From: Calliopsis andreniformis
Taxonomy: Eukaryota > Arthropoda > Insecta > Hymenoptera > Andrenidae
NCBI RefSeq assembly: GCF_051401765.1
Contig: NW_027480422.1
Span: 25,314,001 to 25,378,000 of the forward strand
Length of the DNA stretch: 64,000 bases
Reading direction: 5' to 3'
Under the pieces are notes generated by a model, which did not search any database, was not told the origin of the DNA, and saw nothing but the letters and a program-made list of their open reading frames with translations. The position numbers were made by a program, and so were the translations under genes. This document shows positions 1 to 11,460 of the stretch, piece after piece. Positions within the stretch are counted from its first letter, which is position 1; every line of letters begins with the position of its first letter.

Positions 1-250
1 GTCAACGCCAGAAGCATAAAATACAATAAAAATACAACAGTTTTTCCACCGTATAGAACGAATAATAGCAACCAGTATGAAAGCTATAGTCATTTCTATG
101 TTCCGGGCAACCTAGGCTTCTCTCTAGGGCGTTAGTCCACCAGATCGAATAGGTAGGGCCTTAGAAGTCTACGCCGGAAGCATGGAATACAATATAAATA
201 CAGAAGTTTTCACATTGTATAACAGGAATAATTGCAACCAGTGTGAAAGT
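1..250. repeat. Gamma-family fragment at left edge
   Basis: About one and a half monomers that match 58,588-58,837 and the parallel stretch near 62,904-63,153 almost base for base. Shared rare markers are GTATAGAACGAATAATAGC, GGGCGTTAGTCCACC, GAATAGGTAGGGCC, GCCGGAAGCATGGAATAC and ACAGAAGTTTTCACATTG. The match breaks at base 251 (AATGG here, AGTGG in the other two copies) and resumes at 2,241. The left end is cut by the window. Confidence 0.85.
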
Positions 251-2240
251 AATGGTCATTTCTACGTTCCGGAAAACCTAGGCTTCATTCTAGGGCGTTG
301 CTCCACCAGATCGAATAGTTCGGGTCTTAGGAGTCAACGCCCGAAGCATAAAATGCAATAAAAATACAACAGCTTTTCCATTGTATAAAATGAATAATTA
401 CAAACAGTGTGGAAGTAATTGTCATTTCTACGTTCCGGGCAACCTAGGCTTCACTCTAGGGCGTTGCTCCACCGCATCGAATAGCTACGGCCTTAGAAGT
501 CAACGCCTGAAGCATAAATTACAATGAAAGTACAGAAGTTTTTTCATCGAATAACAGGAAAAGTTTCAACAAGCGTAAAGGTAATGGTCATTTCTACGTT
601 CCGGGCAACCTAGGCTTCAGCCTAGGGCGTTGCTCCACCAGGTCCACCTGTTAGGGCCTACTAAGTCATCGCCAGAAGCATAATATACAATATAAATACA
701 ACAGTTTTTCCATCGTATAAAACGAATAATTGCAACCAGTATGAAAGTTATGGTCATTTCTACGTTCCCGGCAACCTAGGCTATACCCTAGGTCGTTGAT
801 CCACCAGATACAATAGTTAGGGCCTAAGAAGTCCACGCCAGAAGCATAAAATACAAAATAAATACAACATTTTTTCCATCGTATAACAGGAATAATTGCA
901 ACCAGTGTGAAAGTAATGGTCATTTCTACGTTCCGGGCAACACAGGCCTCACTCTAGGGCGTTGCTCCACCAGATCGAATAGCTAGGCCCTTGGAAGTCA
1001 ACGCCCGAAACATAAAATACAATATAAATGCAACAGTTTTTCCATCGTATAACAGGAATAATTGCAACCAGTGTGAAAGACATGGTCATTTCTACGCTCC
1101 GGCAACCTAGGCATCACTCTAGGGCGTTGCTCCACCACATCGAATAGTTACGGCCTTAGAAGTCAACGCCAGAAGCATAAAATACAATATAAATACAACA
1201 GTTTTTCCATCGTATAACAGGAATAATTGCTACCAGTGTGAAAGGTATGGTCATTTCTACATTCCGGGCAACCCAGGCTTCTCTCTAGGGCGTTGCTCCA
1301 CCACATCGGAAAGCTGCGGCCTTAGAAGCCAACGCCAGAAGCATAAAATACAATAAAAATATAACCGCTTTTCCACCGTATAAAACGAATTATTGCAACC
1401 AGTATGAAAGTTATGGTCATTTCTACGTTCCGGGCAACCTAGGCTTCACCCTAGGGCGTTGCTCCACCAGATCCACTAGTTTGGGCCTAAGAAGTCAACG
1501 CCAGAAGCATAAAATACAATAAAAATACAAGAGTTTTTCCATCGTATAGCATGAATAATTGCAACCGGAGTGAAAGTAATGGTCATTTCTACGTTTCGGG
1601 CAACCTAGGCTTCTCTCTAGGGCGTTGTTCCACCAGATCGAATAGCTATGGCCTTAGAAGTCAACGCCCGCAACATAAAATACAATATAAATACAACAGC
1701 TTTTCCATCGTATAAAACGAATAATTGCAACCAGTATGAAAGTTATGGTCATTTCTACGTTCCCGGCAACCTAGGCTACACCCTAGGTCGTTGATCCACC
1801 AGATACAATAGTTAGGGCCTAAGAAGTCCACGCCAGAAGCATAAAATACAAAATAAATACAACATTTTTTCCACCGTATAACAGGAATAATTGCAACCAG
1901 TGTGAAAGTAATGGTCATTTCTACGTTCCGGGCAACATAGGCCTCACTCTAGGGCGTTGCTCCACCAGATCGAATAGCTAGGCCCTTGGAAATCAACGCC
2001 CGAAGCATAAAATACAATAAAAATACAATAGATTTTCAATCGTATAACGAGAATAATTGCAACCAGTGTGAAAGTGACGGTCATTTCCACGTTCCGGGCA
2101 ACCTAGGCTTCGGTCTAGGGCCTTGGTCCAGCAGATCCAATAGTTAGGGCCTAAGAAGTCAACGCCAGAAGCACCAAATACAAAATAAGTACAACAGTTT
2201 TTCCATAGTATAGAACGAATAATTGTAACCAGTGTGAAAG
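251..2240. repeat. Twelve alpha monomers separating two gamma-matching pieces
   Basis: A stretch of 12 monomers between two segments that are contiguous at 58,837 and 63,153. It contains an internal duplication: about 666-1000 repeats at 1661-1995, a shift of 995 bp (six monomers, one base short). Each copy holds the alpha dimer, marked by TTCCCGGCAACCTAGGCTA, GTCGTTGATCCACCAGATAC, GTCCACGCCAGAAGC and ACATTTTTTCC. The remaining monomers are ordinary variants. Confidence 0.8.
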
Positions 2241-2960
2241 TAGTGGTCATTGCTACGTTCCGTGCAACCCAGGCTCCACTCTAGGGCGTTGCTCCACCAA
2301 ATCGAATAGCTAGGACCTTAGAAGTCAACGCCCGAAGCAGAAAACGCAATATAAATACAACAGTTTTTCCATCATATAAAACGAATAATAGCAAACAGTG
2401 TGAAAGTGATGGTCATTTCTTCGTTCCGGGAAACCTAGGCATCACTCTAGGGCGTTGGAACAGCAGATCCAATAGTTAGGGCCTAAGAAGTCAACGCCAG
2501 CAGCACCAAATACAAAATAAGTACAACAGTTCATCCATCGTATAAAACGTATACTTGCACGCAGTGTGAATGTAATTGTCATTTCCACGTTGCGGGCAGC
2601 ATAGGCCTCATTCTTGGACGTTGCCCCACAAGATCGAACAGTTAGGGCCTAAGAAGTCAACGCCAAAAGCATAAAATACACTATAAATACAACAGTTTTA
2701 TCAACATATAAAACGAATAATAGCAACCAGTGTGAAAGTTATGGTCATTGCTACGTTCCGTGCAACCCAGGCTCCACTCTAGGGCGTTGCTCTACCAAAT
2801 CGAATAGCTAGGGCCTTAGAAGTCAACGCCCGAAGCGTAAAATGCTATATAAATACAACAGTTTTGCCATCATATAAAACGAATAATAGCAACCAGTGTG
2901 AAAGTGATGGTCATTTCTACGTTCCGGGAAACCTAGGCCTCACTCTAGGGCGTCGTTCCA
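2241..2960. repeat. Block shared with 58.84-59.56 kb and 63.15-63.87 kb
   Basis: Four to five monomers with an unusual variant set: CATTGCTACGTTCCGTGCAA, GAAGCAGAAAACGCAATA, GGCGTTGGAACAGCAGATCC, AAACGTATACTTGCACGCAG and GTTGCGGGCAGCATAGGCC. The same markers in the same order occur at 58,837 onward and 63,153 onward. From about 2,640 it also resembles 33.3-33.7, 36.6-37.0 and 4.8-5.1 kb, so this block links the gamma and alpha parts of the array. Confidence 0.8.
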
Positions 2961-4140
2961 CCAGATCGAATAGTTAGGGCCTAAGAAGTCAACGCCAGAA
3001 GCATAAAATACGATACAAGTACAACAGCTTTTCCATCGTATAAAACAAACAATTGCAACCAGTGTGAAATTAATGGTCATTTCTACGTTCCGGGCAATCT
3101 AGGCTTCACTCTAGGGCGTTGCTCTACCAGATCGAATAGTTACGGCCTTAGAAGTCAACGCCAGAAGCATAAAATGCAGTAAAAATACAACAGGTTTTCC
3201 ATCGTATAAAACGAATAATAGCAACCAGTGTGAATGTTATGGTCATTTCTACGTTCTGGGCAAGCTAGGCTTTACTCTAGGGCGTTGCTACACCAGATCG
3301 AATAGTCACGGCCATAGAAGTCAACGCCAGAGGAATAAAATACAGAATAAATACAACAGTTTTTCCATTGTATAAAACGAATAATTGCAGTCAGTGTGAA
3401 AATAATGGTCATTTCTACGTCCCGGGCAACCTAGGCTTCATTCTAGGGCGTTGTTCCACTTGATCGAACAGTCTGGGCCAAAGAAGTCAACGCCAGAAGC
3501 ATAAAATACAGTATAAATACAACAGTTTTTCCATCATATAAACCGGATAATTGCAACCAGTGTGAAAGTGATGGGCATTTCCACGTTCCGGGCAACCTAG
3601 GCGTCACTCTAGGGCGTTGATCCACCAGATCCAATAGTTAGGGCCTAAGAAGTCAACGCCAGAAGCACCAAATACAGTATAAATACAACAGCTTTTCCAT
3701 CGTATAAGGCGAGTAATTGCAACCGGTGTGAAAGTAATGGTCATTTCTACGTTCCGGGCAACATAGGCTTCACTCTAGGGCGTTGTTCCACCACATCGAA
3801 TAGCTACGGCCTTAGAAGTCAACGCCAGAAGCATAAAATACAAAATAAATACAACAGTTTTTCCATCGTATAGCAGGAATAATTGCAACCAGTGTGAAAG
3901 ATATGGTCATTTCTACGTTCCGGGCAACCTAGGTTTTGCTCTATGGCGTTGCTCCACCACATCGAATTGTTAGGGCCTTAGAAGTCAACGCCCGAAGCAT
4001 ATAATACAAAATTAAAAGAACAGCTTTTCCATTGTATAAAACGAATAATTGCAATCAGTGTGAATATAATGGTCATATCTACGTTCCAGGCAACCTAGGC
4101 TTGACTCTAGGGCGTTGCTCCACAAGATCGAATAGTTTGG
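2961..4140. repeat. Alpha-family mosaic
   Basis: Seven monomers without a clean local period. About 3,160-3,650 is repeated at 8,970-9,460 (shift 5,809 bp, 35 monomers), with shared markers AACAGGTTTTCCATCG, TTCTGGGCAAGCTAGGC, GGCGTTGCTACACC and GAACAGTCTGGGCCAAAGAA. About 3,000-3,130 matches 37,020-37,150 and 34,030-34,170 through AAACAAACAATTGCAACC and GTGAAATTAATGG. Confidence 0.75.
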
Positions 4141-5136
4141 GCCTAAGAAGTCAACGCCAGAAGCACAAAATACACTATAAATACAACAGTTTTTCCATCA
4201 TATAAAACGAATAATAGCAACCAGTTTGAAAGTTATGGTCATTGCCACGTTCCGTGCAACCCAGGCTCCGCTCTAGGGCGTTGCTCCACCAAATCGAATA
4301 GCTAGGGCCTTAGAAGTCAACGCCCGAAGCATAAAATGCAATATAAATACAACAGTTTTTCCATCGTATAAAATGAATAATTGCAACCAGTATGAAAGTT
4401 ATGGTCATTTCCACGTTCCCGGCAACCTAGGCTACACCCTAGGTCGTTGATCCACCAGATACAATAGTTAGGGCCTAAGAAGTCCATGCCAGAAGCATAA
4501 AATACAAAATAAATACAACATTTTTTCCATCGTATAACAGGAATAATTGCAACCAGTGTGAAAGTAATGGTCATTTCTACGTTCCGGGAAACATAGGCTT
4601 CACTCTAGGGCGTTGTTCCACCACATCGAATAGCTACGACCTTAGAAGTCAACGCCAGAAGCATAAAATACAAAATAAATACAACAGTTTTTCCATCGTA
4701 TGAAACGAATAAGTGCAACCAGTATGAAAGTTATGGTCATTTCTACGTTGCGGGCAGCATAGGCTTCATTCTTGAACGTTGCCCCACAAGATCGAACAGT
4801 TAGGGCCTAAGAAGTCAACGCCAGAAGCATAAAATACACTATAAATACAACAGTTTTTCCATCATATAAAACGAATAATAGCAACCAGTGTGAAAGTTAT
4901 GGTCATTGCTACGTTCCGTGCAACCCAGGCTCCACTCTAGGGCGTTGCTCCACCAAATCGAATAGCTATGGCCTTAGAAGTCAACGCCCGAAGCATAAAA
5001 TGCTATATAAATACAACAGTTTTGGCATCATATAAAACGAATAATAGCAACCAGTGTGAAAGTGATGATCATTTCTACGTTCCGGGAAACCTAGGCCTCA
5101 CTCTAGGGCGTCGTTCCACCAGATCGAATAGTTAGG
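4141..5136. repeat. 6-monomer HOR, copy 1 (996 bp)
   Basis: First copy of a 996-bp higher-order unit repeated immediately to its right. Monomer starts are near 4,150, 4,316, 4,482, 4,648, 4,814 and 4,980. Distinctive members are the alpha dimer (second and third monomers), a CGTATGAAACGAATAAGTGC monomer, and a final monomer with TTTTGGCATCATATAAAACG and GGGCGTCGTTCCACC. The left edge is sharp: bases just before 4,135 have no counterpart before 5,137. Confidence 0.9.
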
Positions 5137-6298
5137 GCCTAAGAAGTCAACGCCAGAAGCACAAAATACACTTTAAATACAACAGTTTTTCCATCATATA
5201 AAACGAATAATAGCAACCAGTTTGAAAGTTATGGTCATTGCCACGTTCCGTGCAACCCAGGCTCCGCTCTAGGGCGTTGCTCCACCAAATCGAATAGCTA
5301 GGGCCTTAGAAGTCAACGCCCGAAGCATAAAATGCAATATAAATACAACAGTTTTTCCATCGTATAAAATGAATAATTGCAACCAGTATGAAAGTTATGG
5401 TCATTTCCACGTTCCCGGCAACCTAGGCTACACCCTAGGTCGTTGATCCACCAGATACAATAGTTAGGGCCTAAGAAGTCCATGCCAGAAGCATAAAATA
5501 CAAAATAAATACAACATTTTTTCCATCGTATAACAGGAATAATTGCAACCAGTGTGAAAGTAATGGTCATTTCTACGTTCCGGGAAACATAGGCTTCACT
5601 CTAGGGCGTTGTTCCACCACATCGAATAGCTACGACCTTAGAAGTCAACGCCAGAAGCATAAAATACAAAATAAATACAACAGTTTTTCCATCGCATAGC
5701 AGGAATAATTGCAACCAGTGTGAAAGTAATGGTCATTTCTACGTTCCGGGAAACATAGGCTTCACTCTAGGGCGTTGTTCCACCACATCGAATAGCTACG
5801 ACCTTAGAAGTCAACGCCAGAAGCATAAAATACAAAATAAATACAACAGTTTTTCCATCGTATGAAACGAATAAGTGCAACCAGTATGAAAGTTATGGTC
5901 ATTTCTACGTTGCGGGCAGCATAGGCTTCATTCTTGAACGTTGCCCCACAAGATCGAACAGTTAGGGCCTAAGAAGTCAACGCCAGAAGCATAAAATACA
6001 CTATAAATACAACAGTTTTTCCATCATATAAAACGAATAATAGCAACCAGTGTGAAAGTTATGGTCATTGCTACGTTCCGTGCAACCCAGGCTCCACTCT
6101 AGGGCGTTGCTCCACCAAATCGAATAGCTATGGCCTTAGAAGTCAACGCCCGAAGCATAAAATGCTATATAAATACAACAGTTTTGGCATCATATAAAAC
6201 GAATAATAGCAACCAGTGTGAAAGTGATGATCATTTCTACGTTCCGGGAAACCTAGGCCTCACTCTAGGGCGTCGTTCCACCAGATCGAATAGTTAGG
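5137..6298. repeat. 7-monomer version of the same HOR, copy 2 (1,162 bp)
   Basis: Repeats copy 1 with very few changes (for example CACTATAAAT becomes CACTTTAAAT). It carries one additional monomer at 5,644-5,809, recognisable by TCCATCGCATAGCAGG. The second half of that monomer duplicates the second half of the monomer before it (GGGAAACATAGGC, GAATAGCTACGACC). After the insertion the shift from copy 1 is 1,162 bp instead of 996. Confidence 0.9.
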
Positions 6299-6515
6299 GC
6301 CTAAGAAGTCAACGCCAGAAGCACAAAATACACTTTAAATACAACAGTTTTTCCATCATATAAAACGAATAATAGCAACCAGTTTGAAAGTTATGGTCAT
6401 TGCCACGTTCCGTGCAACCCAGGCTCCGCTCTAGGGCGTTGCTCCACCAAATCGAATAGCTAGGGCCTTAGAAGTAAACGCCCGAAGCATAAAATGCAAT
6501 ATAAATACAACAGTT
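6299..6515. repeat. Partial third copy of the 6/7-monomer HOR
   Basis: Starts like copies 1 and 2 (CACAAAATACACTTTAAAT, as in copy 2) and runs about 1.3 monomers. It then switches at about 6,515 from the expected TCGTATAAAATGAATAATTG to TCATATAAAACGAGTAATAG, which is the sequence found at 25.77 and 36.06 kb. The switch point marks a recombination junction. Confidence 0.8.
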
Positions 6516-7790
6516 TTTCCATCATATAAAACGAGTAATAGCAACCAGTGTGAAAGTGATGGTCATTTCTACGTTCCGGGCAACCTAGGCTTCACTCTAG
6601 TGCGTTGTTCCACCAGACCGAATAGTTAGGGTCTAAGAAGTCAACGCCAGAAGAATAAAATACGATATATGTACAACAGTTTTTCCATCGTATAAAACGA
6701 ATAATTGTAACCAGTGTGAAAGTAGTGGTCATTGCTACGTTCCGTGCATCCCAGGCTCCACTCTAGGGCGTTGCTCCACCAAATCGAATAGCTAGGGCCT
6801 AAGAAGTCAACGCCCGAAGCATAAAACGCAATATAAATACAACCGTTTTTCCATCATATAAAACGAATAATAGCAACCAGTGTGAAAGCAATGGTCATTT
6901 CGACGTTTTGGGGAACCTAGGCTTCACTCTAGGGCGTTGCTCCACCAGATCCAATAATTAGGGCCTAAGAAGTCAACGCCAGAAGCACCAAATACAGTAT
7001 AAATACAACAGCTTTTCCATCGTATAAGGCGAGTAATTGCAACCGGTGTGAAAGCAATGGTCATTTCTACGTCCCGGGCAACCTAGGCTTCAGCCTAGGG
7101 CGTTGCTCCACCAGATCCACTAGTTAGGGCCTACTAAGTCAACGCCAGAAGCATAATATACAGTATAAATACAACAGTTTTTCCATCGTATAAAACGAAT
7201 AATTGCAACCAGTATGAAAGTTATGGTCATTTCTACGTTCCCGGCAACCTCGGCTACACCCTAGGTCGTTGATCCACCAGATACAATAGTTAGGGCCTAA
7301 GAAGTCCATGCCAGAAGCATAAAATACAAAATAAATACAACATTTTTTCCATCGTATAACAGGAATAATTGCAACCAGTGTGAAAGTAATGGTCATGTCT
7401 ACGTTCCGGGCAACATATGCCTCACTCTAGGGCGTTGCTCCACCACATCGAATAGCTACGGCCTCAGAAGTCAACGCCAGAAGCAAAAAATATATTATAA
7501 ATACAACAGTTTTTCCATCGTATAACAGGAATAATTGCAAACACAGTGAAAGTGATGGTCATTTCTACGTTCCTAGCAACCTACACTTCACTCCAGAGCG
7601 TTGGTCCACCAGATCCAGTAGTTAGGGCCTTAGAAGTCAACGCCCGAAGCATAAAATACAAAATAAATACAACAGTTTTTCCATCGTATAGCAGGAATAA
7701 TTGCAACCAGTGTGAAAGATATGGTCATTTCTACGTTCCGGGCAGCCTAGGTTTTGCTCTAGGGCGTTGCCCCACCACATCGAATAGTTA
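6516..7790. repeat. Alpha mosaic containing a block also found at 38.15-39.0 kb
   Basis: From about 6,950 to 7,800 this is nearly identical to 38,150-38,998 (constant shift 31,199 bp; about four or five differences in 850 bp). Shared private markers are GGCGAGTAATTGCAACCGG, GCCTACTAAGTCAACGCC, CAACCTCGGCTACACCC, CAACATATGCCTCAC and GCAAAAAATATATTATAAA. The first two markers also occur at 9.5 and 11.5 kb. An alpha dimer lies at 7,139-7,396. Confidence 0.85.
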
Positions 7791-8718
7791 GGGCCTTAGA
7801 TGTCAACGCCAGAAGCATAAAATACAGTATAAATACAACAGTTTTTCCATCATATAAACCGGATAATTGCAACCAGTGTGAAAGTGATGGACATTTCCAC
7901 GTTCCGGGCAACCTAGGCTTCACTCTAGGGCGTTGATCCACCAGATCCAATAGTTAGGGCCTAAGAAGTCGACGCCCGAAGCACCAAATACAGTATAAAT
8001 ACAACAGTTTTTCCATCATATAAAACGAATAATTGCAACCAGTGTGAAAGTGATGGTCATTTCTAGGTTCCGGGCAACCTAGGCTTCACTCTAGGTCGCT
8101 GCCCCACCACATCGAATAGCTACGGTCTAAGAAGTCAACGCCAGAAGCACCGAAAATAAAATAGATACTACAGTTTTTCCATCGTATAAAACGAATAATT
8201 GCAACCAGTGTGAAGGTTATGGTCATTTCTACTTTCCAGGGAACATAGGCTTCACTCTTGGACGTTGCCCCAACAGATCGAATAGCAAGGACCTTAGAAG
8301 TCAAAGCCAGAAGCAGAAAATACAATAAAAATGCAACAGTTTTTCCATCGTATAGCATGATAATTGCAACCAGTGTGAAAGTAATGGGCATTTCTACGTT
8401 CCGGGCAACCTAGGCTTCATTCAAGGGCGTTATTCCACAAGATCGAACAGTTAGGGCCTAAGAAGTCAACGCCAGAAGCATAAAATACAGTATAAATACA
8501 ACAGTGTTTCCACCATATAAAACGAATAATAGCAACCAGTGTGAAAGTAATGGTCATTTCTACGTTTTGGGGAACCTAGGCTTCACTCTATGGCGTTGCT
8601 CCACCAGATCGAATACATAGGGCCTCAGAAGTCAACGCCAGAAGCATAAAATACAATATAAATACAACAGTTTTTCCATCGTATAAAACGAATAATTGCA
8701 ACCAGTATGAAAGTTATG
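7791..8718. repeat. Block duplicated at 12.77-13.70 kb, left copy
   Basis: About 930 bp repeated at 12,770-13,697 with a shift of 4,979 bp (30 monomers). By eye the copies differ at roughly 15 places, so about 98% identity. Shared markers are ATAAACCGGATAATTGC, TTTCTAGGTTCCGGG, GCACCGAAAA followed by AAAATAGATACTAC, GTATAGCATGATAATTGC (one base short) and GAATACATAGGGCCTCAG. Confidence 0.85.
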
Positions 8719-8796
8719 GTCGTTTCTACGTTCCGGGCAATCTAGGCTTCACTCTAGGGCGTTGCTCTACCAGATCGAATAGTTAGGGCCTTAGAA
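8631..8796 (+). repeat. Reference monomer close to consensus (166 bp)
   Basis: This monomer is close to the majority base at most positions and serves as a type unit. Unit positions 11-90 are AT-rich and include AAATACAA at 19-26 and again at 30-37, a TATAAATA string at 27-34, a T5 tract at 41-45 and a TCGT/ACGA dyad around 49-61. Positions 91-166 are GC-rich and include the CCTAGG palindrome at 111-116, a second CTAGG at 124-128 and TTAGGGCC near 153-160. The commonest variant sites are AGAAGC/CGAAGC at the start, AATATAAAT/AATAAAAAT/AAAATAAAT, TCGTATAAAACG/TCGTATAACAGG/TCATATAAAACG, CAGTGTG/CAGTATG, CAGATCG/CACATCG and CCTTAGAA/CCTAAGAA. Confidence 0.9.
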
Positions 8797-10640
8797 GTCA
8801 ACGCCAGAAGCACTAAGTACACTATAAATACTACAGTTTTTCCATCGTATAAAACGAATAATAGCAACCAGTGTGAATGTTATGGTCATTTCTACGTTCC
8901 GGGCAAGCTAGGCTTTGCTCTAGGGCGTTGCTACACCAGATCGAATAGTTACGGCCTTAGAAGTCAACGCCAGAAGCATAAAATGCAGTAAAAATACAAC
9001 AGGTTTTCCATCGTATAAAACGAATAATAGCAACCAGTGTGAATGTTATGGTCATTTCTACGTTCTGGGCAAGCTAGGCTTTACTCTAGGGCGTTGCTAC
9101 ACCAGATCGAATAGTTACGGCCTTAGAAGTCAACACCAGAAGCATAAAATACAGAATAAATACAACAATTTTTCCATTGTATAAAACGAATAATTGCAGT
9201 CAGTGTGAAAATAATGGTCATTTCTACGTCCCGGGCAACCTAGGGTTCATTCTAGGGCGTTGTTCCACTAGATCGAACAGTCTGGGCCAAAGAAGTCAAC
9301 GCCAGAAGCATAAAATACAGTATATATACAACAGTTTTTCCATCATATAAACCGGATAATTGCAACCAGTGTGAAAGTGATGGACCTTTCCACGTTCCGG
9401 GCAACCTAGGCTTCACTCTAGGGCGTTGATCCACTAGATCCAATAGTTAGGGCCTAAGAAGTCAACGCCAGAAGCACCAAATACAGTATAAATACAACAG
9501 CTTTTCCATCGTATAAGGCGAGTAATTGCAACCGGTGTGAAAGTAATGGTCATTTCTACGTCCCGGGCAACCTAGGCTTCAGCCTAGGGCGTTGCTCCAC
9601 CAGATACAATAGTTAGGGCCTAAGAAGTCCATGCCAGAAGCATAATATACAGTATAAACACAACAGTTTTTCCATCGTATAAAACGAATAATTGCAACCA
9701 GTATGAAAGTTATGGTCATTTCTACGTTCCCGGCAACCTCGGCTACACCCTAGGTCGTTGATCCACCAGATACAATAGTTAGGGCCTAAGAAGTCCATGC
9801 CAGAAGCATAAAATACAAAATAAATACAACATTTTTTCCATCGTATAACAGGAATAATTGCAACCAGTGTGAAAGATATGGTCATTTCTACGTTCCGGGC
9901 CACCTAGGTTTTGCTCTAGGGCGTAGCCCCACCACATCGAATAGTTAGGGCCTTAGATGTCAACGCCAGAAGCATAAAATATAGTATAAATACAACAGTT
10001 ATTCCATCGTATAAAACGAATAATAGCAACCAGTGTGAAAGTTATGGTCATTTCTACGTTCCGGGCAAGCTAGGCTTTGCTCTAGGGCGTTGCTACACCA
10101 GATCGAATAGTTACGGCCTTAGAAGTCAACGCCAGAAGCATAAAATGCAGTAAAAATGCAACAGGTTTTCCATCGTATAAATCGAATAATAGCAACCAGT
10201 GTGAATGTTATGGTCATTTCTACGTTCTGGGCAAGCTAGGCTTTACTCTAGGGCATTGCTACACCAGATCGAATAGTTACGGCCTTAGAAGTCAACGCCA
10301 GAAGCATAAAATACAGAATAAATACAACAGTCTTTCCATCGTATAGCAGGTATAATGGCAACCAGTGTGAACGTAATGGTCATTTCTACCTTCCGGGCAG
10401 CCTAGGCTTCACACTATGGCGTTGCTCCACCAGATCGAATAGTTAGGGCCTTAGAAGTCAACGCCCGGAGCATAAAATGCATTAAAAATACAACAGTTTT
10501 TCCATCGTATAACAGGAATAATTGCAACCAGTGTGAAAGATATGGTCATTTCTACGTTCCAGACAACCTAGGCTTCACCCTAGGGCGCTGCTCCACCAGA
10601 TCGAATAGTTAGGGACTTAGAAGTCAACGCCCGAAGCATA
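8719..10640. repeat. Alpha mosaic
   Basis: Contains the 8,970-9,460 block that matches 3,160-3,650, an alpha dimer at about 9,613-9,870 and two passages with GGGCAAGCTAGGCTTTGC (near 8,900 and 10,065). Around 10,310-10,440 the markers CAGTCTTTCCATCG, GTGAACGTAATGG and TTCTACCTTCCGGGCAGCC match 32.56-32.65 and 32.89-32.98 kb. Confidence 0.75.
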
Positions 10641-11460
10641 AAATACAATATAAATACAACAGTTTTTCCATCGTATAACAGGAATAGTTGCAACCAGTGT
10701 GAAAGATATGGTCACTTCTACTTTCCGGGCAACCTAGGCTTTACTCTAGGCCGTTGCTCCACCATATCGAATAGCTACGGCCTTAGAAGTCAACGCCAGA
10801 AGCATAAAATACAATACAAATACAACAGTTTTTCCATCGTATAAAACGAATCATTCCAACCAGTATGAAAGTTATGGTCATTTCTACGTTCCCGGCAACC
10901 TAGGCTTCACTCTAAGGCGTTGCTCCACCAGATCGAATAGCTACGGCCATAGAAGTCAACGCCAGAAGCATAAAATACAATATAAATGCAATAGTTTTTC
11001 CATCGTATAACAGGAATAATTGCAACCAGTGTGAAAGATATGGTCATTTCTACGTTCCGGGCAACCTAGGCTCCTCTCTAGGGCGTTGCTCTACCACACC
11101 GAATAGCTACGGCCTTAGAAGTCAACGCCAGAAGCATAAAACACAATATAAATACAACAGCTTTTCCATCGTATAAGACGAGTAATTGCAACCAGTGTGA
11201 AAGTTATGGTAATTTCTACGTTCCGGGCAACCTAGGCTTCACTCTGGGGCGTTGCTCCACCAGATCCAATAGGTAGGGCCTAAGAAGTCAACGCCTGAAG
11301 CACTAAATACTGTATAAATACAACAGTTTTTCCATCATATAAAACGAATAATTGCAACGAGTGTGAAGTTGATTGTCATTTCCACGTTCCGGGCATCCTA
11401 GGCTTCACTCTAGGGCGTTGGTCCACCAGATCCAATAGTTAGGGCCTAAGAAGTCAACGC
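10641..11460. repeat. Block shared with 34.23-34.83 kb and 37.31-37.68 kb
   Basis: About 10,670-11,260 matches 34,235-34,830 with few differences (GGAATAGTTGCAACC, CTTTACTCTAGGCCGTTGC, AAACGAATCATTCCAACC, AATGCAATAGTTTTTCC, GCATAAAACACAATATA, GTTATGGTAATTTCTACG). About 11,090-11,460 matches 37,310-37,680 (AACGAGTGTGAAGTTGATTG here, GATGG there). Different parts of the block were reused separately. Confidence 0.8.

Noticed and set aside
666..923. Recurrent 85-codon minus-strand frame (MTITFTLVAIIPVIRW...), seen in many near-identical copies
   Set aside because: It spans one and a half monomers and recurs only where the alpha dimer recurs. Since 166 = 3x55+1, each frame shifts by one per monomer, so frames end within about 300 bp and give stereotyped lengths. 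No initiation context, no conserved length outside the dimer and no known domain.
2430..2450. CENP-B box in the CTTCGTTCCGGGAAAC variant
   Set aside because: It shares TTCG and GGG but not the required spacing or the central A of the core NTTCGNNNNANNCGGGN, and the variant is rare. The common form starts CTACG.
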